Assembly: GCA_021521415.1 (NCBI GenBank)
Contig: JAIQDT010007657.1
Location: 58,818 to 122,817, forward strand
Source: Bidens hawaiensis
Taxonomy: Eukaryota > Streptophyta > Magnoliopsida > Asterales > Asteraceae
Direction of reading: 5' to 3'
DNA length: 64,000 nucleotides
Positions 13,194-24,537 of the stretch are shown piece after piece. How positions within the stretch are numbered: position 1 is the stretch's first letter; each line of letters begins with the position of its first letter. The translations under genes were made by a program, and so were the position numbers. Below the pieces are notes generated by a model. It ran no database searches. It was not told the DNA's origin and was given only the letters and a program-made list of their open reading frames with translations.

Positions 13194-14891
13194 TTAACTT
13201 TTAAAAGTAGAAGGTAATAAATGTAACTTGGAAGATTTTCCAACAAAACAAGAATCACAAACAGTACTAGAAACATTATTTTGTAAAGGCAAATGATAAG
13301 CAGAAAGCATTGACTTCAAAAGCTGTGGATGAGGATGTCCCAGTCTTTGATGCCAAGTGGAAACGGAAGCACGAACAGCAGAAAAGGAAACTTTGGGAAC
13401 AGGTTGTAACTGCGGAAGCTTGATGGAATACAAACCGCCATTACTTGGACCCGTGAGGAGGATAGTGTGTGTAGACTTGTCCTTCACAATAAAATGAGTA
13501 GCGTGAAATTCAAAATAAACGTTATTATCAAGGCAAAAACGTTGGACAGAAAGGAGATTTTGTTTAATTTCTGGAACATGAAGTATGTTTTTAAGATTAA
13601 AGGTTTTTGTGGGTGAGGAAAAACGAGTGGAACCAATGTGTAAAATGGGAAGTCCCTTACCGTTGCCAACATGAAGGTTGCCACCCCCATAATACGCTTC
13701 TGAGTTATCAAGGCTGGAGAGATTCGGTGCTACGTGGTGGCTGGATCCGGTGTCGGTGAGCCAGTTGGTGAATGCCTGATGTGAGCGGTAATCAGCAAAG
13801 TTGGCAGATGGTTGCTGTCCTGAGCGTATGGTTGAAGGATCACGGTTAGGGCATTGAGACGATATATGACTGATGCCACACCTGTTACAAGTACCATACA
13901 CGGTATTTTGATTAGAAGCCCAACTGAATTGATTTCGATTACCTCCTATGTTGGAACGATTGTTGGAGCTGTTATAATTGCCACGTCCTCCACGGTTGTT
14001 TCCTTGTCTATTGTTTGGGTTGCGGTTTGTGTTGCGGGTTGTATAGTTGGCCTGTGGGGACGGAGAAGAAGGCAATTGTAGTTGTAACCCTAGCTGGGCA
14101 GCCAACTGTTGGACAGCCTTAACTGTATCAGAATGGGACAGTGAACTGGTCGGGGCAGCAGTGGCCGAGGCAGCAGGTTCACGGGCTGCAGTAAAGGCTT
14201 GTGTGGGAGGCATAGCAGCTGCTGTTTTCTTTAACATGTAATCATGATCTGCAAACAGAGCATGAAGCTCGTTGAACACCAATTGACGAGTAAGGGCTGT
14301 TGTCTTCACGCCGTGGTATTCTTCACGAAGACCAGAAATCACTAGCATCACGATATCTTTTTCCTTCATCGGTTCACCGATATTTGCCAGAGCAGTCGCA
14401 TACTCTTGAGCCCGAGTCAGATAGGCTGAAGAGGATTCATCAGGCTTCATCTCAATCCGTAGCAGTTGAGTCTTCAAAGTGTATTCTCTAGAAGCCGTAT
14501 GAGGAGCATAGGCACGTTCCAGAGACAGCCAAAGCTCCCTAGAAGTAGAACCCTGCACGTGCTAAAAAGAGCTTTCAGAGATTGTGGACAGCAGGAGCAT
14601 GCGAATATGGGCATCATTAGAGACCCATATTGCATGCTGAGGATTCGTCTGGGTTTGTTGTGGGAGAGCATCTTCCTTGTCTTTACCAGCAGAAGATGAA
14701 GATGAAACAGGAATAGTAGGTGCTGGAGATGGAATTGTGCCATCTATATAACCGAATAGGTTGTTTGTGACCAAAAACGGATGAATCATAGTCTTCCAAT
14801 GACCATAATTGGTGGGGGACAGGCTAAATCCAAACTTGTGAGAGTTGTGGATAGTCTTTTCTGACTGGGAGAAGGCGACAAGGGTAGTCAT
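13194..14891 (-). pseudogene. copia gag and protease, broken
   Basis: Gag starts at the ATG at 14891 and reads through a UBN2-type gag domain (REYTLKTQLLRIEM, YLTRAQEYATALANIGEP). An in-frame amber codon at 14562-14564 interrupts it; the frame continues unchanged beyond. A CCHC zinc knuckle (CNRCGISHISSQC) follows, then the protease active site (LTDTGSSHHV) and a GAG-pre-integrase segment (WHQRLGHPHPQLLKSML). The frame ends near 13194 at a small indel before integrase. The rest of the region is open, so inactivation is mild, in line with the few LTR differences. Confidence 0.88.
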
Positions 14892-15011
14892 GGTGATTGG
14901 GTGATCGAAAAAAGAGGACAGCAGAGCTGTGGTAGGGCTGTGATTGAAAAAAAAAATAAGAAGGGATGACGGCAGAATTAGGGTTTGATCCCTGGCTGGC
15001 TGTGATATCAA

Positions 15012-15141
15012 GTTAAACTTGGTAAAGAAGTTACTGTTATTGAATTGTGATTATATTTGCTGAATATACATGGGTATATATAAAATACAATATTACACTC
15101 TAATCCCTCTAATATAACATAATATTAAACTATGTCTAATA
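15012..15141 (-). repeat. copia 5' LTR
   Basis: Partner of 10326-10455, same length. It is followed on the minus strand by TTGATATCACAGCC (14998-15011), a diverged initiator-Met tRNA primer binding site. Confidence 0.85.
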
Positions 15142-15146
15142 TGGCC

Positions 15147-16041
15147 TAATGTAACTCAATGCAACCAAAACCAACCCACTAACACAATATTACACTCTAA
15201 TCCTATTAATTTCGTGTGTGTTCTTAGATCCTTTTTATATATGATGACTTTCACTAGAAAGTCTGTGAAACCCAGGGCCAGCGCAAGGAGAGCGACTAAT
15301 AGTTCAACTAAAGTAGGAGTACAAAACTCTAGTCTAGTTCAAAGTAGACAAAGTAATTGTTTACACGATAAAACTATAGATATTCTAACATCCGTATATA
15401 TTGTATTGTGTATTCTATATGGATGAACTCACATGTATAATGTAAAATGAGACGTTATATTTTCATATTTTTGACATATCTTCATCAACTTGTACACTGG
15501 CCTGCTAACATATGCACAAGCTATATTTCTACCTCATCTTAGGCTTTTGCATAAGGGTTGTAGTCAACATACAGGGTCTAGCACCTTTATGTATAATAGA
15601 CATGTTTTCGCTTAGAGAGTCGCAACAGAACCAGAACTTTTTTTATAAAAGGGTCACAACGAACCTTTTAAAGTCACTACAACTTCTCTGTCCATACAAA
15701 ATTCAAGATTAAACAGATTTTGACTTACAGAAGTCAAACTTGGTCCGGTAACAACAGAACCTAAAGCATCAATGCTTCCATACTTAAAAGAAGTTCAAGA
15801 CTCCAAACATAAAAGCAAAAGCCAAGAAGGTTAAAATTGATACTCTATTCATATGTATTCATATTTGCTGCAATCTATCAAGTTCTCTAAAAACAAATAC
15901 AACAATTGTGGACTCTATACCTAGAACATCAAACTATCAATCTCAACAACACTGGCACAATAAATCAAAATTATCACTAGAATTCTCCATCTTTTGAAGC
16001 ACAAAACGTGTAAAAATTAACTGTAATATTACAACTAACCT
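15147..16041. other. Intergenic spacer, 3' side of FkbM gene
   Basis: No gene is recognised. 15147-15181 continues the degenerate direct repeat into which the copia element inserted. The part next to 16042 is probably the 3'UTR of the methyltransferase gene. Confidence 0.45.
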
Positions 16042-17420
16042 TTACTTAGTGCAATGAGCATCAGTACCTTGCTGCACACAGTGAGTATATCCAAGGCCAC
16101 CAAGAAACTCCCTAATCTCTTTAGAACTACTGTTGCTGGCTTGCAAGAGTCTTTCATCTTCCTCATAGATCAAGTACGGAGCTTCGCCTTTCTTTCTTGA
16201 CAGCAACTTTTTCGCCCCTTTTAATACATGATACTCCCACCCCTGAACATCAATTTTCAAAAGCAACACAGGTTCATTCTCGGGGATCACGTGATCCAGT
16301 GGAACCGATCTTACTTGAAGCTCAATCTCTTCATTTGATTTAAAAGCCATCTTTGCACCAGTGGCTGAAACTGCACTGTTGTCTAGCCGTCCAACCAACT
16401 GCAGTAACAAACAAATGTACCGTGTGAATATGTGATGTTGTGTAACTTAATGTTTTCAGGTCAAACATCATGTAAAAAAACGCAGGATCACCATAAATAC
16501 TATGTCTAACATTAAACAAAAAAATAATAAAACTAAGAGTGGCGCATAGCTGAATCACAGTGGTTCATGACAACAAGACCACCATGTCACGTATTTAAAA
16601 TCCCACCTATAGCAGGGTTATTTTAAGGCTGAATCTCAATGAATCACGACAATAAGGCCACTCTGTCAGTTACACTAATATGTCACATATTCAAAATCTC
16701 ATATCATCTACAGAAGGGTTATTTTAAGGCTAAATCTCAGGGGATCGCAGCAACAACAAGACCACCCTACCACTTACAACACTCCGTCACGTATTTAAAA
16801 CCCCGGGTTTAAAAAAAACATACCTTATGAAAAGTAATGTTGCCGACTTGATCCGAAGTCGCGGCTTCAAAAACATGAACCAGATCCCCAACCCGATTAA
16901 AATAAATCCCATTACAAATACTCTGCAGATTCTCCAACACGGGTTCAAACGCAAAAACCCGAAACCCCATAACCGCAGCCGCAAACGTCGCCATGCCCAC
17001 GTTTGCCCCAACGTCAACAAAAACCCCGGTTTTCCCGTCGCTCTTCACCTTCCCAAGAATCTCCTGAACCGTGACGGATATATCTGGTCGCCTGAAGAGC
17101 TTCCCCTTGAGCATCCGAACAATGTTCTTGTGGGGCTTATCGGGCAGGGTTCCGAAATCGGAGAGGGAGTAGAGGAACGGGTGTTTGACGCCTTCGACGA
17201 GGTTGGCGATGACCGGGTGGGACTGAGGTGAGCTGTAGCAGTCGAATGGCGGGATGTTAAAGGCAGAGAGACGGGTAATGGAAATGGGGTTAGGGTTAGA
17301 CGGAGTGAAGCAGAGGTAGAAGAAAGTGAGGAGGAGGATGAAGAGGAAGAGGAAGAGGAAGAGGGTTTTAGGGGTGCTGAGTTGGTTGCTGGATCTGTAT
17401 CTCTTCCAACCATTTGCCAT
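16042..17420 (-). CDS. FkbM-family SAM-dependent methyltransferase, single-pass membrane protein
   Basis: Two exons: 16824-17420 (199 codons) and 16042-16398 (118 codons plus stop), joined by a 425-nt GT..AG phase-0 intron after ITFHK; total 317 residues. Residues about 19-38 form one hydrophobic segment after a short basic N-terminus, as in type II Golgi/ER membrane proteins. The catalytic domain has the SAM-binding motif VFVDVGANVGMATFAA, the acidic post-strand motif VFAFEP and the FkbM signature LLLKIDVQGWEYHVLKGA. Known FkbM enzymes O-methylate small molecules or sugars; the substrate here is not evident. The first exon contains Ser/Phe/Leu-rich low-complexity codons just after the start. 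All motifs are present and the gene looks functional. Confidence 0.9.
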
Positions 17421-17589
17421 TGAATTGAAGATTGGAGGCTTTAATTGGTTTTATTGATTCAAGAAGATGAATTGAGTGGAGAGTTGGCTGGTTTGTTTGT
17501 TTGTTTGTTTGTTTGTTTAGATCAGAGATGTCCTGATGCCGACAGCTGTAATCTCATATTGTCCTAAAATTTTTAATAGATCACATGAA
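17421..17589. other. 5' flank of FkbM gene with (GTTT)n run
   Basis: It contains a GTTT microsatellite (about 17489-17518) about 70 bp upstream of the ATG, inside the probable 5'UTR or core promoter. No clear TATA box was chosen. Confidence 0.5.
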
Positions 17590-18005
17590 GGGGGTGTTTG
17601 TCCTCGCTTTTATTTTCTAGCTCACGCTTATATTTTAAATTAGCTTATAGCTTATTTTTGTTATTTGATAAGCTTTTTCTAAGTGTTTAGATTAGCTCAA
17701 ATTGATTATATGTCTTAATAAGTTGTTAAATCCATTATTTTTTTAATTTGTTTTAGTCATAAGTTGCTTCAATATTATTAATTCATCACCATTTGAAGAC
17801 AAATGGTAATTTACCCCTTTAAACAAATAAGCTTCTTCAAATAAGCTAAAAAACCATCTTTAAATAAGCTTATCAAAATTAGCTTATATAAGCTTATAAG
17901 TATAAGCTAAAAAAGCTAAACCAAGCACAACTTGAGCTTATTTTATAAAAAAAAAAAGCTAAAAAAGCTTTAAGCTTTACTAAAAAAGCTAGGCCAAACA
18001 CCCCC
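17590..18005. mobile_element. MITE with GGGGGTGTTTG termini
   Basis: 416 bp from GGGGGTGTTTG to CAAACACCCCC, with an AT-rich body full of AGCTTAT / ATAAGCT words, so the element can fold on itself. GAA flanks both ends and may be a 3-bp target duplication; no 8-bp one was found. This end sequence is common in plant hAT and PIF/Harbinger MITEs, and the superfamily is left open. A related right end occurs near 48810-48826. Confidence 0.7.
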
Positions 18006-19690
18006 GAATTAAAGTTTAAAGAAAATTATAAATTGTCCTAAATCAAAGTAAACGAATTTGGGTTGGTCCGGTGACAAGGCGGTAAATGTGTATGACATTC
18101 CACCAAATGACAAATGTTTATGTGTTTTAGTCTCACTTAATACATGAGAATAAAATAAAGATGAAAAATAATTAGCTATTCAAAAATATAATAAATAAAT
18201 AAATTGTCCTAACGAATTTGGATTCATTCGTTATAGAAATTCAACTAAAGAAACTGAAATCTATCACTTACGTTGTGTTTTCGATTCCACTTAAGAAGAG
18301 AATGAAAGGAAATGAAAGCTTTTTCTTTCATTTCTTTTCTTTTCATTTTTTTCCAATTCTGAATAGATGAATAGGCCTCTTACCCATTTAGTTTCTATAA
18401 AATGATAGGTCTAAATAGCTGAATGGGCTTTTTATCTTTGTTTTATTTTTCTGTGTACTTTCAAGCTTCATGCGACTTATGAGTTGCTCTTTTTTTCTTG
18501 GTTTTAAAAGTTTGGCATTAAAAAAAACTAATACTTTTAATAGCTATTGTAAATCGTGGTTAAGCAGTAGGTGTAGAGCTATATATAGTCAGTGATCTTG
18601 GTTTAAATACAAGGGGCAAATATATTGTCTCATATAGCCATAAAAGTTTTATGTAATAACTAATAACTAATAACTAGGTTTATATGCTAAACATATAAGA
18701 GATGCTGCAGTTTTGTGGTTGTAAAGAAAGCTTATTGTTATTAGACACTCGCCTTGAATTTTGGGACCAAAATGTCTTGGAACACCTTGTTTCTATAGCC
18801 AAGATAGTAGTGTACATTTCTTAGTTATACTAAGCACATGCAAAAAGCATGAAACCTTTACAAATGGTTTTACTTTCCTCCTTTCACTCCTTCAACCCTC
18901 TCTAAAAGTTCCATGAATAACGATTTAGCGGGCCACCTCTAAAATCATCAAGTTCGTAAGATCTTTTCCCATCTTGTAGTTAGGGTGCGCTATACAAATC
19001 TTATATCAGACTTTGTTAAGGCAGATTGTGCCACTTTTAACACGATTCATAATCATATTTAAGATATTGCCAATCAACACGGGGAAGAATATAAGTTGGA
19101 TGATAGGGGCATTACAGTAATGATATTAAGGTTCATACCATATGTAATTTTATTTATATGGGGCATGTTTATTATAAAGAAAATCAACTTTTAATTGGTT
19201 ACAAATATAAGATTAGATTTATATGAGACATTTAATAACACGGTGTCTCATAGAGAGAGAATCTATGAGAGAATGTAAGGAGGTGAAAGTGTGGTTATCT
19301 CTATTATAATCGATGTTTGTATTGATCACTTTTAGGGTTCAATATAGAAAAATAGCATCAAATAACAGACAGGGTTTACAGGAATCTTCATGGAACATCA
19401 TCCACCAACATTGGCATTGCTACAACTTTAATACCCTGCTCCTTAATTTCATTATAAAAAAATATATAAACTTGGCATCTTTATATAAATCTCATATCTT
19501 TATACTAATATATTCCAAGAAAAACTAAATCTTGGACCAGATACATCACTAAAACACACCTCCTTCGTTGTCGGTGCATACTTACAAGTTACACGCGATC
19601 ATCATTTCCTTCCAATCTTTATTCCAACACGGGCCTCATTCCCAAGGCCCGAAAAACGAAACAAGAAATTGAGGAAAATGCGCGTACTAA
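18006..19690. other. Intergenic, no gene recognised
   Basis: AT-rich sequence with short poorly coding frames on both strands. I see no repeats with clear ends and no conserved protein text. Confidence 0.5.
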
Positions 19691-19694
19691 ATAA

Positions 19695-19886
19695 TCAGAT
19701 ACAATGCTTCATGTGAAAATCTTTGTCAGACAGCATACCACCAATAAGTGCCTTAATCCTCTCGGCCCCGGGTCCTGGTTTCAGTTCAGTTGCATTCCTC
19801 ACTATTCTTTCACCTACAGTTTTGTTTGCATTGCTTCTATCAAACCAATTACCTGCATTTGACTTTGGGTCAACCTTTGCATGCAT
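19695..19886 (-). CDS. Unrecognised exon-like ORF, possibly the last exon of a gene or gene fragment
   Basis: A 63-residue frame with balanced, protein-like composition (GNWFDRSNANKTVGERIVRN.., then GPGAERIKALIGGML) and a TGA stop. It looks more like real coding sequence than its neighbours because of its normal amino-acid use and higher GC. I do not recognise the family. The sequence directly upstream on this strand (GACCCG/TTTGACCC words) is repeat DNA, so any earlier exons are displaced or lost. A pseudogene fragment is the likeliest reading. Confidence 0.25.
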   Translation of the reverse strand: MHAKVDPKSNAGNWFDRSNANKTVGERIVRNATELKPGPGAERIKALIGGMLSDKDFHMKHCI

Positions 19887-20367
19887 TAGACCGAAAATTT
19901 GACACGAACCCGAAAATCATGTCAGACATATGAACCCGAACATGACAAGAATATCCGCGGGTTGACATGAACACGACCCGTTTGACCCAAACTTTTTTAC
20001 TTATATTTTTCTGTCGTATATTAATATTTTAAAGTTACTATTTTACAACGAAAGGGTAAATATAGATATTGCATTTTAATTATAAATCTTATGTCAATTT
20101 CTATTTTAGGTTTTAAATATTAGCATAAAATACCCACCAACTTAATTTAGGACATAAACACATTTATAAAATAATACAAAAATGAATGGGTTAAACTGGT
20201 CAACCCGCCTGGTTGACACAAACACGAACCGTTTAATTAACAGGTTCGTGGCGACCTGAAATTATTTATACTAAACCTAAAGCCACCAATTTCATGCTAG
20301 GTTCATGTAGGATTTTAAACGAACCTAACAAGAACAAACAGAAAATGTCTGTGTTCATTCGTTTAGC
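19887..20367. other. Repeat-like DNA rich in GACCCG/CGTTT words
   Basis: Text such as CATGAACACGACCCGTTTGACCC and its near-complement GGTCAACCCGCCTGGTTGAC sits at the two sides of an AT-rich core, suggesting a decayed MITE. Ends and target duplication were not resolved. Confidence 0.35.
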
Positions 20368-20833
20368 TGTAACCGAACAAACGATTGAACACAAACAAGT
20401 AGGATTTTCTTTTCCGTGTTCGTTCGTTAAGAAAATGAATGTGTTCATGTTCATTTATGTTCATTTGTTAATAGTATAAACAAACAGTTTACAAACATAA
20501 ATAGACGAACATAATTGAGCTAGAATTAGTAAAACTAATGTGAAGAACGATGTGTTGGGCCTAAAAGGTTATTAAAACTATACTCAAAAAACTTAAACAA
20601 TGTAACCGAACAAACGATTGAACACAAACAAGTAGGATTTTCTTTTCCGTGTTCGTTCGTTAAGAAAATGAATGTGTTCATGTTCATTTATGTTCATTTG
20701 TTAATAGTATAAACAAACGGTTTACAAACATAAATAGACGAACATAATTGAGCTAGAATTAGTAAAACTAATGTGAAGAACGATGTGTTGGGCCTAAAAG
20801 GTTATTAAAACTATACTCAAAAAACTTAAACAA
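20368..20833. repeat. 233-bp tandem duplication
   Basis: 20368-20600 and 20601-20833 are direct copies starting TGTAACCGAACAAACG and ending AACTTAAACAA. I saw one mismatch (CAGTTTAC versus CGGTTTAC), so the event is recent. No coding content is evident. Confidence 0.93.
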
Positions 20834-21640
20834 GGGCTCAGGTGTTTTATTATATGCATATTAAAATGTTGGTTTTGATTTTAAAAGCGAGGGCTCAGGT
20901 GTTCAACTTCAACTCAGATCTTATAGACTTGTACTCACACAGTCTAAAGTTGCTTGGTACAACAGTCACGCAAGATCTTGAAGAACTTCATTATATTCTT
21001 TCTAAAAAGGATTACTAGAAGTTGAACAATTACCAAAAGATAAGCAAGCAGCATAAGAGTCATTCATATTCCGTTTTTATGTACTTGAAGGAACCACATA
21101 CTAACAAAGAACTTACCATTATGTTCGTGGAACTACAAGACACGAAGCACTCCAATGTCGTTTGTATGTCACTTTTTCTGCTATATTGAACGGAAAACAG
21201 TGAATAAGGGCGATCGACATTACTTCCATCAAACGCAAGAAGAAATCTCTCCCGATACAAATCCTAGGAAGTATGACCAAACAATAACATATCATCAGTT
21301 ACAATTGTTTAAATCATTTTCTAGTGCATATATGTAGAAAGCTCATCCGCTTACTTTGTTCGGGAGACATTGTAGTTTAAGACTTTGAAGTAGATGTCTG
21401 ACAAATATACTAACGGGTCAAGTCTAAATGTTGCATTTATCATGCTCCCTCACTGCCAAACATGGGTGTAAAGGAGCCAAGCTGGCTCGCGAGCCTAAAC
21501 CAGCCTATTATTTATATAACTTTCATAAAATATAATATATAAATTTTTATAATGATTATTATTATGCACAAAACAATGATAAACATAACTAAATAAAATC
21601 TACTATGTTATAGATAAAAACTATAACTAAAACTTATACA
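20834..21640. other. Intergenic, no gene recognised
   Basis: A short repeat GGGCTCAGGTGTT appears twice (about 20835 and 20890). Otherwise only short non-conserved frames. Near 21470 a stretch rich in GAGCC/GGCTCG resembles the left part of a hAT-type MITE; a matching AGCTTGAGCTC / GAGCCGGGCCC part lies near 21780-21810. Confidence 0.4.
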
Positions 21641-21646
21641 AATAAC

Positions 21647-21721
21647 AATTATAAATGTACTGAGTACGATAGCTTTGCTATTGGTGGGATATACTGAGTA
21701 CGATGATGAATTATAAATGTA
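21647..21721 (+). mobile_element. 5'-truncated SINE, 49 bp, with 13-bp target duplication
   Basis: 21660-21708 matches the last part of the SINE at 9807-10137 (TAGCTTTGCTATTGGTGGGA, then GATGATG tail), here on the plus strand. AATTATAAATGTA flanks it at 21647-21659 and 21709-21721. It is an extreme 5' truncation of the same family. Confidence 0.8.
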
Positions 21722-22529
21722 TATTAATTAATTAATATATAATAACCAGGTCAAGCTCAAGCTTTATAGATATAGCTTGAGCTCTAGTAAGTTAAACGAG
21801 CCGGGCCCTAACATGTGTAATTAGTCAGCAGTCACATAGCTTATGTGGTATTTGGTTTACAGTCATGATTCATTATGGGAATGAAGCATTCCAATTGGTG
21901 GATATGATTCCTAATTTAGAAAGACATAACCTCAAACTAAACAGCTTCTATCATTTCTAGTCCCAATATCTCAATCCAAACACTCCCTTAGTAAAAGAGT
22001 TCGATGAGTATTCAGTTGTAAAGAAACAATATGAGATAGTGTTTGGATGTGTTTCTTTCATTTATTTGTAATAATATGATACTCAGTTGTTCAGATGTTT
22101 GATTAAATTTTGATTTTTTAATGAACTTACATAGAATTAAAAAAATTGGACAGAATTACAAGTGGCAATCATGGCAATATGACCCATTCTTCAAAAAATG
22201 GCTTGATTTAGACAAAAATAAATTGTATGAATCCATTTAGGTAATTTCAAATCAGTCAAAAGGTCAATGGGTCTACTTATATTAGTCAATGGGTAACTAT
22301 TATAAACTTGTTAACTTAAAAAGGTCCAAATGAGTTACCACCCATGACCATTGTTTATCTACGCCATCACCGTCACCACCACTGCCTCCACCACTCCACT
22401 GCCACCACCACTGCCCGGCGCCACCACCTCATAATCGACTCCACCGTCATCACACGAAAGTATACCGGGTGACCTATTTTGATACCTTTTTTTTCTAAAA
22501 CATCTCATTTCAACCGCCCAACTCCTCCA
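21722..22529. other. Intergenic, low complexity
   Basis: No gene is seen. 22370-22440 is a CCACCACC-rich low-complexity run, and 22200-22330 repeats GGTCAATGGGT-type words. Confidence 0.45.
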
Positions 22530-22539
22530 GTGCTTGGCT

Positions 22540-22790
22540 TGTTGTAGCTCTATTTTAGGCTTTGTAAGCGTAAGCTATTGTTGTAGGCTCGAGAAGGGTA
22601 TGCCCGCAGCTTCGCTCAGTAGAAGAGGCTGACCTTCTAATTAGTCAAGCGCTAGCGCCCAGCCGGGCTTTGAAGGGAAAGGGAAGAAAAGAAAGAGGGT
22701 CAGTCCTTTTAGGACCATGGCTCGTTCACTCACTTGCTCATGAACTCGCAGCTTCGCCATAAGCTACGAAGGTGGCAACCCAAATTACTC
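22540..22790. other. Possible mitochondrial DNA insert (NUMT)
   Basis: This short segment has a base composition unlike its surroundings (GC near half) and a style common in plant mitochondrial intergenic DNA, for example CAAGCGCTAGCGCCCAGCCG and purine-rich GGGAAAGGGAAGAAAAG. I recognise no mitochondrial gene in it. The call rests on style only. Confidence 0.25.
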
Positions 22791-22799
22791 ATTTGCTCA

Positions 22800-24537
22800 T
22801 ACCCATATTGAACCGAACCCTTTCTGAACCGTGACCCAAACCCGCCCCTGTTTGCCAGCCTAGACTAGATATATATAATGAAGAACCGTTTGAAACATTT
22901 CTTCAAAGAATCTAGCCAGCATAAGCATATAACAGTTGTATTAAGCATTAATAAACTGATACCGGCATCTAGAAATTTTCATGAGAATAGAATGTTACCA
23001 TGGTGACCACAGAGAATAGCTTCAAATCATTGACAAGGTAACATAAAGGTAGGCCCTTGTGATACTTCAAGCCAATGCCGACGACATGTTACAAAACATA
23101 AAGTCAGCAGTATGGAAGTCAAACTTTCAACGGTAACATTTAAAATACGCTGCTTACTTTCAACCAGTTTTATGATCTTTTGCAAAGGAACTTCACAGCC
23201 AAAGTTAAGAAATACTGTATGTTTCCAATGATGATGTTTCTTTTTCCGTATACATTTCCACAAGATTTTACAAAAAGAATAACAAAAGCTATTAAAAAAA
23301 GTGACTAGTTTGCAACGAAAATCCAGCAAAACAATTCAAAAAGTCAAATAACTTCGAAAGAATTCTATAGTTCACTTACTTGCACAGTTGCACATTAAAG
23401 ACTTCATTGAGTTTTGGCAAAACTGATATACGAATCCCAACTGCACAGCTGGAGTCCCTCAAAACCCGTGTTGACAACGTAAGACTTGTAAGCTTTCTTT
23501 GTGCTTCCACTTAACCAACTAATTTGTTTAACACGTTTACAACTTGATTGCAAGCCGTCAATCTGTTTGACTCGTTTAGATAAATGGATCAAACAAATCG
23601 TGTTTGGATTACATATTTTAATTGTGCCCGAGTTAGGGTTGATGTCAAAAAGGTTGACGTCTTTGACAGGAATATATATATGGGTCTTGTTCCAGTTCAA
23701 CGATTCAACCCGCCAATCGAATTTGGGTTGAGAATCTTAAAACTGAATTCGAATTCGAGTAAAATTCTCAAAAACCATTTCAAATAATATTTTTCGAATT
23801 GGATTAAAAAAAATCAGGTCTACTCGAATAAATTGAATTAAAAAAAATCAGTGTTATATAATCACAAAAACTTAGACAGAACCCAAAAGCCCATTTAAGA
23901 TATATATAAAAAAGAAATCATATATAATGCAAGTTCGGGTCATTCAAATCGAATCGGTTCAGGATATATAAATTCGAATTCGATTTGAGTAACCCAAAAT
24001 TTCAAAACAAACTCGGTTCGGTTCTAATTCCGGGTTATTAGAGTCCATGTCCAAACAAGTTTGTTATTAGTTCTTAGTATACTCAGCCTTATGTGGAGTT
24101 ATCAAAACTGGTTTCAAGTAGTATTTGATATTTCTACCAAAAGTTGTAATAATTCACTTTGATCTGCGACAAGAAGCCTTCATGTATGGTTTCTTTCAGG
24201 CAATTTCAGTTAGGTAGTTATGAAAGGTATTAAAGTAGAAGATTTTCCAAGAAAGAGTGTTAGCATAAGTAATAAAAAAAAGTGCTCTACCAAAAATTTC
24301 AAGAAAACAATACAGTTTTCAGATGAGTTAATTCGTGCTAAAATATATATGTAAATGCAAAAAGGACAATCATACTAGCGTGTTTTATCCAAAAATCGAT
24401 CACCATTGAAGATCACTCTTTTGCATTAAGAAATATAATTCCTCTACCACAACAAACCAAATAATCCAATAAAATTCGAATATACTAAATATAATCAAAA
24501 CTGCCAAAAAAACACAAGATATATAACCTCAGTGTGC
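22800..24537. other. Intergenic repeats, no gene recognised
   Basis: 23690-24040 is full of GAATTCGAATTCG / CGAATTCGA and CAACCCG words, as in decayed hAT-type MITEs, but no ends were found. The last 150 bp or so are the probable 3'UTR of the PORR gene. Confidence 0.4.

Larger units (their letters stand above)
10320..15146 (-). mobile_element. Ty1/copia LTR retrotransposon, near full length, inactive
   Basis: The element runs 10325-15141, with TGGCC at both flanks (10320-10324 and 15142-15146) as 5-bp target duplication. LTRs are about 130 bp (10326-10455 and 15012-15141) and differ at 4 positions. On the minus strand they start TATTA and end GTTTAAC, not the usual TG..CA. A primer site like the initiator Met tRNA complement abuts the 5' LTR (14998-15011) and a G-run polypurine tract abuts the 3' LTR. 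Gag, protease, integrase, RT and RNase H are in copia order but carry an in-frame stop and several frameshifts. Short LTRs and the RT text suggest an Ale/Retrofit-like lineage, unconfirmed. Confidence 0.92.
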
